From Verrucomicrobiia bacterium DG1235 (lineage in GTDB: Bacteria > Verrucomicrobiota > Verrucomicrobiia > Opitutales > Opitutaceae), in assembly GCA_000155695.1 (NCBI GenBank), contig DS990592.1:4485392-4549391 (forward strand): 64,000 nt of DNA, in the 5' to 3' direction. Numbering within the stretch: the first letter of the stretch is position 1; each line of letters begins with the position of its first letter. The translations under genes and the position numbers were made by a program. Positions 57,089 through 64,000 of the stretch are shown here, in pieces. Under the pieces are notes generated by a model. That model had not been told where the DNA came from. It did no database searches and was given only the letters and a program-made list of their open reading frames with translations.

Positions 57089-57571
57089 CTAGGAGGTTTC
57101 TTTGAGCCAGGCTTGGAGCTTGGCGAGGTCGGGATCGGTTTTGGCTTCTTCCTTGAAGGTTTTGTCCAGTTTGATGGCGGCGTCGAGATACTTGGAGGCT
57201 TCTGGGAGTTGGTCGAGGAGGGAGCAGTAGCAGGCGAGGTTGAAGTGCAGGACGGCTTCTTGGGGGTGGTGTTTGAGGCCGCGCAGGGCGACGGACTTGG
57301 CTTCGGCGTTGCGGTTAAGCTCGCGCAGGGCGTAGGCCCAGTGGACCCAGGCGTGGGGGATTTCGGGGGATTGGGTGGCGAGTTGTTCGGAGACGGCGGC
57401 GAGGACTTCCCAGTTGTTTGTTTCGAGGTAGAGCTTGGCTCGCATGGAGAGGACGTCGTCCTGGAGCCGGTCGGCTTCGCAGATTTCGTCGAGTTCGGCG
57501 GCCGCTTCTTTGGTTAAGCCGAGTTCGATGTATCCGTTTGCGTAGGACAGGCGTGTGGAGGTGGGTATCAT
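57089..57571 (-). CDS. tetratricopeptide-repeat protein
   Basis: 160 residues, all helical, with about four TPR units: SYANGYIELGLTKEAAAELDEI, AWVHWAYALRELNRNAEAKSVALRGL, AVLHFNLACYCSLLDQLPEASKYLDAAI and neighbours. No signal peptide, so probably a cytoplasmic scaffold. It begins 14 bases after the stop of the antiporter gene and may be co-transcribed with it. Confidence 0.85.
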   Translation of the reverse strand: MIPTSTRLSYANGYIELGLTKEAAAELDEICEADRLQDDVLSMRAKLYLETNNWEVLAAVSEQLATQSPEIPHAWVHWAYALRELNRNAEAKSVALRGLKHHPQEAVLHFNLACYCSLLDQLPEASKYLDAAIKLDKTFKEEAKTDPDLAKLQAWLKETS

Positions 57572-57585
57572 GGGTTACGACTGCG

Positions 57586-59739
57586 CTATATGGGGTCGGT
57601 GGTTTCTTGTTTGGCTGCCCAGGCTTCTAGGGCGTCGTGGTCGTGGCAGAGGTGGACGAATTGGGCGAGGAGGGGAAGGGGCTCTTCGGAGTCGTTGGTG
57701 GGGCTGATGAGGAGGAAGACGAATTCGACCTGGGTGCGTCCGGAGCGGGAGGTGACGGGGGTTTCGAGCCAGGCGAGAAAACAGAGGGTGCGTTCAAGGA
57801 CGGGACTGTAGAGGTGGAGGGCTGAGACGTCGTCGCCGAAGATGGGGGAGCGGCGGCGGGCCATTTCCTCGAGGTCTTCGATGAGGGTTGGGCGGTCGAG
57901 GCGGGGGTCTTTGAGTACGGCCTGATCGCAGAGCTTGTGGTAGATGGTGTCGAGGTCCTTCAGCTTGGCGAGGCGGTAGATGCCTCCGCGCTCGATGGCG
58001 CGGCCTAGGTGGGAGCGTTGGCGGACGAGTCGGAGGATGTTGTTGGTAGCCGGTTTTTCGTTGCGGGAGAGGAGGGTGAAGCCGGAGTCGCCTAGGCACA
58101 TGAGAGGAATTTCTCCGTCGGCGATCGGGTCTTGGGAAAGCTCGAGCTGAGCGGTTCCGTGGGTGAGTTCTTCGGAGGCGATGCTCGGCTCGGGGAGGTC
58201 GTTGAAGACGGTGTCGAGGGCTTCGCTGTTGTCGGCTCCGGAGCGGGGGGACCAGGCGTGGAGTTTGGAGCGGCCGAGGAAGGGGAGCCAGCGGTTGGCG
58301 ACGAGTTCGTTGAGATCAACGTTGTCGGTGAGGGCGATGAGCTGGCCGACGTTTTGGAAGCGTTCGTCGTCGCGGAGGTCTTCGGCTTCGCGGGCGTCTT
58401 CGAGGGCGGCTTGGAGTCCGTCGCGTTTGGCGGCGTCGATGTTGCGTTGGTTGGAGTCGACGAGGAGGACGTTGCGGCCGTTTTCGACCATGATGCGGGC
58501 GATGCCGCGGCCGAGGGCGTGGGCGCCGACGATGAGCCAGCCGTCGGCTTTGCCTCGGGAAACGCGGAGTTTTCGTGCCCACCAGCCGGCGCTGAGTCCT
58601 TGGATGATGACGGTGCCGCAGATGATGGTGTAGACGAAGGTTTCGACGATGCCTGATTCGGCGGCGTGCTCGGGTGACTCGCTAAGCTGGAGGGCGAAGA
58701 GGGAGGCCATGGAGGCGGCGACAATGCCGCGCGGGGCAACCCATGCCAGGAAGAGTTTTTCGCGGCCGGTGAGTCCGCTGCCGATGGAGCAGAGGAGGAT
58801 GTTTAGGGGGCGGCCGATGAGCATGACGACGGCTGCGGCGGCGACGAGTTTCCAGAGGTCTTGAAGGAAGACGGCGGGATCGAGTCGGCTGACGAGGAGG
58901 AGGAATAGGGTGGCGATGAGGATGTCTGTGAGCTCGGCCTTGAAGGCTTTGATTTGGCGGACTTCGGAGGAGCGGCGGCGGGCGACGACGACGCCGGCGA
59001 CGGTGACGGCGAGGAGTCCGGACTCGTGGGAGATGAGCTCGGCGCAGGTGAAGACGAGGACGGCGGCGGCGAGGGCGAAGGGGTTGGTGAGGGAGTCCGG
59101 GATCCATTTGCGCTCGAGGCACTGCTGGATGGCCACGCCCCCTATGGCGCCGAGAATGAGTCCTACGAGGAGGCGAAGGGCGAGTCCGGCGATGGCGGAG
59201 CTGCCGTCTTCGACGACGACCAGCTCGTAGCAGAATACGGCGACGAAGACGCCGATGGGGTCTATGAGCACGCCTTCCCAGTGTAGGATGGAGCCCAGCT
59301 TGTCCTTGAGGCGCAGGCGGTGCAGCATGGGCACGATGACGGTCGGGCCGGTGACGACGACGAGGCTGCCGGAGAGGAGACTGATTTGCCAGGAGGCTTG
59401 GAAGATGAAGTAGATGGCGGCTGCGGCGCAGAGCCAGGTGACGAGGACTCCGACGGTGAGGAGGAGTTTTATGATGGTGGGCGATGCGGTGTAGTCGGCG
59501 GGCTTGAGGGTGAGGCCGCCTTCGAAGAGGATGATGCCGATGGATAGGGAGACGATGACCGGCATGACGTGACCGAGGCTTTGGGGGTCGATCCATCCGA
59601 GTCCGGCGGGGCCGAGGGCGAGGCCGCCGGCGAAGAGCAGGACGATGGTTGGGAAGTCGAACTTATGGGCGATGACGGTGAGCAGGAGGCCGACGCCGAG
59701 GGCGAGGGCGATGGTGCGGAAGGCGATGTCTGAGTCCAT
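57586..59739 (-). CDS. Na+/H+ antiporter (CPA1 type) with C-terminal RCK_N domain
   Basis: 717 residues. About 12-13 membrane helices up to residue 395, with the CPA1 features LSIGIILFEGGLTLKP, SLVVVTGPTVIVPML and LHWEGVLIDPIGVF; the acidic pair of the ion site lies in the last of these. After the membrane part comes a TrkA-N/RCK nucleotide-binding domain (WLIVGAHALGRGIARIMVENG, about 405-500), then a tail of about 200 residues with no recognised family. The soluble part may sense NAD(H) or another nucleotide. Role: cation and pH balance. Confidence 0.9.
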   Translation of the reverse strand: MDSDIAFRTIALALGVGLLLTVIAHKFDFPTIVLLFAGGLALGPAGLGWIDPQSLGHVMPVIVSLSIGIILFEGGLTLKPADYTASPTIIKLLLTVGVLVTWLCAAAAIYFIFQASWQISLLSGSLVVVTGPTVIVPMLHRLRLKDKLGSILHWEGVLIDPIGVFVAVFCYELVVVEDGSSAIAGLALRLLVGLILGAIGGVAIQQCLERKWIPDSLTNPFALAAAVLVFTCAELISHESGLLAVTVAGVVVARRRSSEVRQIKAFKAELTDILIATLFLLLVSRLDPAVFLQDLWKLVAAAAVVMLIGRPLNILLCSIGSGLTGREKLFLAWVAPRGIVAASMASLFALQLSESPEHAAESGIVETFVYTIICGTVIIQGLSAGWWARKLRVSRGKADGWLIVGAHALGRGIARIMVENGRNVLLVDSNQRNIDAAKRDGLQAALEDAREAEDLRDDERFQNVGQLIALTDNVDLNELVANRWLPFLGRSKLHAWSPRSGADNSEALDTVFNDLPEPSIASEELTHGTAQLELSQDPIADGEIPLMCLGDSGFTLLSRNEKPATNNILRLVRQRSHLGRAIERGGIYRLAKLKDLDTIYHKLCDQAVLKDPRLDRPTLIEDLEEMARRRSPIFGDDVSALHLYSPVLERTLCFLAWLETPVTSRSGRTQVEFVFLLISPTNDSEEPLPLLAQFVHLCHDHDALEAWAAKQETTDPI

Positions 59740-59890
59740 GGTGAGAAGTTGGATTTAAGGAATCTGTCCGGGATTTCTCCGGGGTGAGCGGCGCTCGTGG
59801 TGTGAATGGAGAGGCTTGCTCTGATTGTTTATTAAGCGAGCAGATTGGAGAAAGCGAGTTGTTCGTTCTGGTAGTTGTTTTGGGGCGGAA

Positions 59891-59920
59891 AAAAGGCGAG
59901 CCGTGAGGGGCTCGCCTTTT
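59891..59920 (-). terminator. Rho-independent terminator of the aminotransferase gene
   Basis: A perfect 12-base stem AAAAGGCGAGCC/GGCTCGCCTTTT with a 6-base loop. Read on the - strand it ends in a T run (six T). It lies 25 bases past the aminotransferase stop. Confidence 0.9.
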
Positions 59921-59944
59921 GGTGAAATGGTTTTGTATCCGGAA

Positions 59945-61141
59945 CTACAGGACGGATTTGATGGCGGCCACGAGTCGGTCGATATTGGCGTTGGTGATGC
60001 CGGCGACGTTGATGCGGCCGGAGTCGACGATGTAGACGCTGTGTTTCTCGCGTAGGGCGATGGCTTGCTCTTTGGTGAGTCCTGTGAAGGAGAACATGCC
60101 TTTTTGCTCCTTGAGGAAGCTGAAGTCTCGCTCGACGCCGGCTGCTTTGAGCGCATCCACAAACTGGGTACGGACACCGGCGATGCGGTCGCGCATGGCG
60201 GCTACTTCGGCGTGCCATTTCTCGGTGAGGGCTTCGTCGGAAAGGATGGTGGTGACGATGCCTCCGCCGTGGGCGGGCGGGTTGGAGTAGTTGACGCGGA
60301 CGGAGATTTTGAGCTGGGAGACGATGTTCGCGTGGTTAGCTGCGTCGTCGGTGACGACGTGAAGGGCTCCGACGCGGTCTTGGTAGAGGCCGAGGTTTTT
60401 GGAGAAGGACTGGCAGATGAAGACGGGGAGTCCTGCGGCGGCGATGATGCGAGCGGAGGCGGCGTCGGTGTCGATGTCTGTGCCGAAGCCTTGGTAGGCG
60501 AAGTCGACGAGCGGTATCCATTGCTTGGATGCGGCGATGCGGGCGACGTCTTCCCATTGGTCCGGGGTGAGGTCGGCTCCGGTGGGGTTGTGGCAGCAGC
60601 CGTGCAGGACGACGATGTCTCCGGCGGGGATGTTTTCGAGGGCCTTGAGGAAGGCTGGGTAGTCGAGTGAGAGGGTGTCGCTGTCGAAGTAGTCGTAGGT
60701 GTCGAGGCCGAGACCTGGGGCGGAGAAGATGCCTTTGTGGTTGGCCCAGGTGGGATTGGAGAGCCAGATTTTTTGGGCCGATGTGTTTTTGGCGATGAAG
60801 TCTGCCGCGACGCGGAGGGCGCCGGTGCCGCCTGGAGTTTGCAGGGTGGCGACGCGACCTTGGAGGCTGGCTGCTAGCTCGTCGCCGAAGACGAGTTTCT
60901 GGGTGAGGCTGGCGTAGGCGGGGCTGCCGGTCATGGGCAGGTAGCTCTTGGTCTTGCTGGTGGCGAGGAGGCGTTTCTCGGCTTCCTTGACGGTGTCGAG
61001 GATGGGAGTGGTGCCGGACTGGTCGACGAAGACGCCTACGGAGAGGTTGATCTTGTCGGGGTTGGGATCCGACTTGAAGGCCTCGGTGAGACTGAGGATG
61101 GGATCGGCTGGGGCGAGGCTGACGGTGTCGAAGTAGGACAT
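59945..61141 (-). CDS. aspartate/aromatic-amino-acid aminotransferase (class I)
   Basis: 398 residues, PLP-dependent, transfers amino groups between aspartate or aromatic amino acids and 2-oxo acids. Features are KINLSVGVFVDQSG (N-terminal arm), LQTPGGTGALRVAADF (phosphate binding), LHGCCHNPTGADLT, VDFAYQGFG, the PLP-binding Lys in CQSFSKNLGLYQDR, and the substrate Arg in SGRINVAG. The layout matches E. coli AspC/TyrB. A deleted second copy lies at 40926-41228. Single transcription unit with its own terminator. Confidence 0.95.
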   Translation of the reverse strand: MSYFDTVSLAPADPILSLTEAFKSDPNPDKINLSVGVFVDQSGTTPILDTVKEAEKRLLATSKTKSYLPMTGSPAYASLTQKLVFGDELAASLQGRVATLQTPGGTGALRVAADFIAKNTSAQKIWLSNPTWANHKGIFSAPGLGLDTYDYFDSDTLSLDYPAFLKALENIPAGDIVVLHGCCHNPTGADLTPDQWEDVARIAASKQWIPLVDFAYQGFGTDIDTDAASARIIAAAGLPVFICQSFSKNLGLYQDRVGALHVVTDDAANHANIVSQLKISVRVNYSNPPAHGGGIVTTILSDEALTEKWHAEVAAMRDRIAGVRTQFVDALKAAGVERDFSFLKEQKGMFSFTGLTKEQAIALREKHSVYIVDSGRINVAGITNANIDRLVAAIKSVL

Positions 61142-61260
61142 GTGTCGCGTTGGTGGATGTTGGTTTTGTGATTCAGGTGCGCGCCAAGGCGGGGCGGGCA
61201 GCGGGGACCGTAGGATTTAAGGGCGGGGTGTCAATCTATTGGGTTCTGGGGATGGTGAAG

Positions 61261-61316
61261 TAGTGAGTGGTGAGTGGTGAGTAGTGAGTGGTGAGTAGTG
61301 AGGGGTGAGGGGTGAG
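61261..61316. repeat. heptamer tandem repeat, 8 units
   Basis: TAGTGAG, TGGTGAG, TGGTGAG, TAGTGAG, TGGTGAG, TAGTGAG, GGGTGAG, GGGTGAG in the gap between divergent genes. Same family as at 16696-16814. Confidence 0.88.
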
Positions 61317-61422
61317 TTGAGGAGTGTTGTAGAGCTGGGCAGGATGGAATGGTGTTGCGTGGCGTTGTTAAATCGGAAGCCTGTCTTTTTGGCGATTGGT
61401 TGTTGAGGGCGAAGTTTTTGGA

Positions 61423-61872
61423 ATGAATATTTATGGCAGTCTGATAGTCCTGCATTTGCTAGGGGCGTGTGTTTGGGTGGGCGGGCATGTGGTGCTAGCA
61501 TGCTCGATTTTACCTCAAGGCGCGAAATCGCGTGATGCTTCTTTGTCGTATCGGATTGAGTCTGCTTACTCAAACATTGGTATTCCTGCCTTGCTGCTGG
61601 AGGTAGTGACTGGGTTTTTGTTGGCCTACCTTCATCTGCCTGATTTCGGATCGTGGCTTGATTTCGGCAATCCGATGGGGCGCATGATTGGACTAAACCT
61701 TGTCTTGCTCCTGATCACTGTGGCGCTGGTGATCGACCTGCGTTTCCGCCTGTTTCCCAAAGTCGAAAGCTATGGCCTCGGCTTGTTGAAATGGCATGTC
61801 GCGCTCATAACCTTCGTTTCCCTACTGCTTGTGTTTGTGGGCGCTTCGTTTCGGATCGGGTGGCTTTATTGA
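61423..61872 (+). CDS. CopD-like integral membrane protein
   Basis: 149 residues from the ATG at 61423. Four membrane helices: SLIVLHLLGACVWVGGHVV, a helix around IPALLLEVVTGFLLAYL, IGLNLVLLLITVALVI, and HVALITFVSLLLVFVGASF. The His in the first helix and in the last (WHVALI) could bind heme or copper, as in CopD-related proteins. A short standalone family member. Metal specificity is unknown. Confidence 0.75.
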   Translation: MNIYGSLIVLHLLGACVWVGGHVVLACSILPQGAKSRDASLSYRIESAYSNIGIPALLLEVVTGFLLAYLHLPDFGSWLDFGNPMGRMIGLNLVLLLITVALVIDLRFRLFPKVESYGLGLLKWHVALITFVSLLLVFVGASFRIGWLY

Positions 61873-61920
61873 GTGGTTCTGGAATTGGACCGTGAGTGCC
61901 GCGCCCTCCGAAGGGTGAGC

Positions 61921-64000
61921 TTATTGTGAGGGGCCTTGGAGGGTGGAGAAGGCGGGGTAGTTGCTGGGCTCGTGCTGGATGACGAGGGTGTTGTGGGTGG
62001 TGGTATGCGACTCGACGGTGATTGAAACGGGGTCTTGGCCGAGGGCGTGGGTGGTCCAGGAGACGAGGTTTTGGGTGGCGGCGATGGAGAGGTTTTCGAC
62101 GGGGTAGTCGATGGGGATGGGAAGGCGATAGGTGAAGGTGGGCTTTTGGTTTTGCCAGGTGATGGATTGCTGGATGGGGTTTTTGGCATCGGGGGAATGG
62201 GGGTCGAGGTCGGCGAGGTATTCGACGAGGTTGCGGATGCCGTCTAGGTCGGGATCGGCGGCGGGCCCGGAGAGGGCGTCGTCGGTTTGCTCTTGGGCGT
62301 CGGCCCACTGGCTTTGACGCCAGGTGGTGTAGGGGTCGTGGGTTTCGTCGGCGGTGACCTGGACTTCATACCAGAGTGATTTTTGGGCGGCGCCGATTTG
62401 GAGGGAGCTGCCGTTTTCGGTGGGAGCGATGGTGAGGCTGGCGGAGCGTTGGCCGGTCTCGTCGAGGGCCCAGGCTTGGACGCGCTCGGGTGCGTAGGGG
62501 AGGGTAATGGTGGCGGGGATGGCTTCGGTCATGGAGGGGCCGCTGCCCCAGTTTCGGCCGACGGAGCTTTTGGTTTCGTCGGTCCAGATCATGCCGGTGT
62601 TTTCGGTGAGCCCGGTGGCGACGATGAGGAGGCTGGCTTGGCCGTAGGGGTTTTCGAAGGATCCTTGCTGGGCGGCGATGGTGAGGGTGGCCCAGTTTTC
62701 TTGTGTATCCCCGATTTCGATACCGACTTGGCTGTTGCCGAAGGTGCGGCCGGAGACGTAGCCGACCATGCCGATGGTTTGCGGGGTGTCGATGGTGATG
62801 ACGCCTTGGTCTTGTAGGGAGAGGTCCCACTGGAGTTGGTTGGTGTCGGCGGCGTAGACGGGGCCGGCAGGGGCGGCGGGGGGAGTGCCGGTGAGGCCGG
62901 TGGCGTCTTCGCCGATGGAGAGGGCGATGCGTTGGATGGCGATGTGCTCGGGTGGGATGTCGAGCTGGCGGCCGTCTCCAACGTTCCAGGCGCGGCCGCG
63001 GGTGGCGACGAGCTCGGCTTCGAGGTCTGGGTTGAAGTTGAAGAGGAGTTGTCCTGAGGAAGCGGATACGTGGCCTTGACGGAACATGCGGGCGGCGGCG
63101 AGGGCGTTGCCCATGGCGGAGGGGTGGGCGTTCATGTTGAAGTAGTTGTCCCAGTAGCCTTGGTCCCAGCTGGAGCCTTTGGCGTAGTCGAAGAAGTAGA
63201 TGCCGTCCCAGTCTTGGAGGGAGCCGTATGCGGCGATGAGGAGAGGGCCTTCGGAGGCGAAGGGGTTGGGGTAGGCGTGTCGGTATTCGGAGACGGTGTG
63301 TGGGAAGCCGTCGACGCGTTGGCGGGCGAGTCCGGCAAAGGTGGAACCGTTGAGGTCATTGACCATGGAGACGGGGTTGACGTACCAGTTGTTGGGGTCC
63401 CAGTCTTCGCCGGGGAAGACGGGGTGCTGCCAGTAGGAGTGTGTATCCACTAGGTCGAACACGCCTTGGATGTTGGGCGTGGAGTTCATGATGGTGGTGC
63501 CGTTGACGAGGCCGGAGTAGGCGAGTTCGTCTTTGATGTAGGAGCCCATGTCGGTCCAGTAGTCGGTGCCGAGGTCGATGAGGAAGCGGGTCCAGTCGAG
63601 GGTGCGGTTGGGGAGGTCGGCGCCGGATTCGACGTTGGTCTGGATGTTTGCGGCTTCGAGGGTTTGTCCATCTGGGAGGGTGGCGGAGAGGTCTCCGCCG
63701 ACTTGGAGGGATATGTCGGAGAGGTAGAGGGCTCCGGTTTGCTGGGCGAAGCCGTTGAAGTTTAGGCGTAGGTTTGAATCGGATACGGCGGATTCGAAGA
63801 GGAAGGTGTGCTGTGTCCACTCGGTGGTGACGGCGACGTTGTTGAAGGATTGGATGGTGCCCCAGGGGTCGTAGGCTTGGCCGATGGCGGCGGAGAGTGA
63901 GCGTTCGGAGTCGGCGCGGACCCAGAAGCTGAGGGTGTAGAGCTGGCCTTCGGTGAGGTTTTTGCCGCTTTGGTTCATCTGGATGTGCCAGCCTGCTGAG
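61921..64000 (-). CDS. secreted glycoside-hydrolase-like protein, partial
   Basis: C-terminal part of a larger protein; the frame is open to the right window edge (SAGWHIQMNQSGKNLTEG, a CBM4/9-like carbohydrate-binding domain). Next comes a (beta/alpha)-barrel-like segment with DTHSYWQHPVFPGEDWDP, the acid in HTVSEYRHAYPNPF, and AAYGSLQDWDGIYFFDYAKG, resembling clan GH-A enzymes of marine polysaccharide degraders. A beta-sandwich region follows. A calcium-type motif DPDLDGIRNLVEYLADLDP and an end domain similar to those found on secreted verrucomicrobial enzymes complete it. Substrate unknown. The N terminus and any signal peptide are outside the window. Confidence 0.75.
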   Translation of the reverse strand, partial: SAGWHIQMNQSGKNLTEGQLYTLSFWVRADSERSLSAAIGQAYDPWGTIQSFNNVAVTTEWTQHTFLFESAVSDSNLRLNFNGFAQQTGALYLSDISLQVGGDLSATLPDGQTLEAANIQTNVESGADLPNRTLDWTRFLIDLGTDYWTDMGSYIKDELAYSGLVNGTTIMNSTPNIQGVFDLVDTHSYWQHPVFPGEDWDPNNWYVNPVSMVNDLNGSTFAGLARQRVDGFPHTVSEYRHAYPNPFASEGPLLIAAYGSLQDWDGIYFFDYAKGSSWDQGYWDNYFNMNAHPSAMGNALAAARMFRQGHVSASSGQLLFNFNPDLEAELVATRGRAWNVGDGRQLDIPPEHIAIQRIALSIGEDATGLTGTPPAAPAGPVYAADTNQLQWDLSLQDQGVITIDTPQTIGMVGYVSGRTFGNSQVGIEIGDTQENWATLTIAAQQGSFENPYGQASLLIVATGLTENTGMIWTDETKSSVGRNWGSGPSMTEAIPATITLPYAPERVQAWALDETGQRSASLTIAPTENGSSLQIGAAQKSLWYEVQVTADETHDPYTTWRQSQWADAQEQTDDALSGPAADPDLDGIRNLVEYLADLDPHSPDAKNPIQQSITWQNQKPTFTYRLPIPIDYPVENLSIAATQNLVSWTTHALGQDPVSITVESHTTTHNTLVIQHEPSNYPAFSTLQGPSQ

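Overview
The window is a 64-kb piece of a chromosome, most likely from the PVC group and probably a marine Verrucomicrobium of the Opitutae type. This is an inference, because no rRNA is present. It rests on a Chlamydia-like class Ic ribonucleotide reductase, tandem DUF3857 proteins, pectin- and glycan-degrading enzymes, Gld-type ABC genes and weak Shine-Dalgarno sequences. Genes lie on both strands, yet the + strand is G-rich almost throughout. One segment, at about 40.9-42.6 kb, has the opposite bias.

Left edge (1-5.3 kb): two direct, abutting copies of an IS481-like element. Copy 1 has an intact transposase that runs off the window; copy 2 is broken by indels. Next comes an AT-richer island with a RelA/SpoT-synthetase-domain protein and a type II restriction-modification pair (C5 methyltransferase and PD-(D/E)XK nuclease).

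5.3-10 kb: nrdB-nrdA on the - strand, with tandem NrdR-box-like sites upstream and a strong terminator downstream. NrdB has Leu where classical R2 proteins have the radical Tyr. 10.4-19.1 kb: a - strand operon of GldA-like ATPase, an inserted four-helix-bundle gene, permease, GldG-like protein, DUF4340 protein and an AsmA-like protein.

19.3-25.6 kb: an ACT-domain regulator, a secreted protein, a sodium:solute symporter and the three-gene proton-translocating transhydrogenase. 25.6-33 kb: a BlaI/M56 sensor pair, two radical SAM proteins, a secreted coiled-coil protein and a large hybrid kinase. 33.1-34.6 kb: larC plus a tiny His-containing membrane protein; larE and larB lie at 42.6-44.1 kb. 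Together they give three maturation steps of the nickel-pincer cofactor, with no LarA in the window.

34.8-41 kb: three tandem DUF3857/transglutaminase-like proteins; only the middle one keeps Cys-His-Asp. The third runs into a deleted aspartate aminotransferase remnant, followed by an Old Yellow Enzyme gene in the skew-reversed segment. 44.4-51.5 kb: a second hybrid kinase, an oligogalacturonate-lyase-like protein, a triple-domain CE12 esterase and a sugar-efflux-type MFS protein, suggesting pectin or rhamnogalacturonan use. 51.7-57 kb: a DUF2760-Hsp70-Hsp70 operon. 57-64 kb: TPR protein, Na+/H+ antiporter with RCK domain, intact aspartate/aromatic aminotransferase, CopD-like membrane protein, and the C-terminal part of a secreted glycoside-hydrolase-like protein cut by the right edge.

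Heptamer tandem repeats with a common pattern occur in at least six intergenic gaps. No tRNA, rRNA or CRISPR was recognised.
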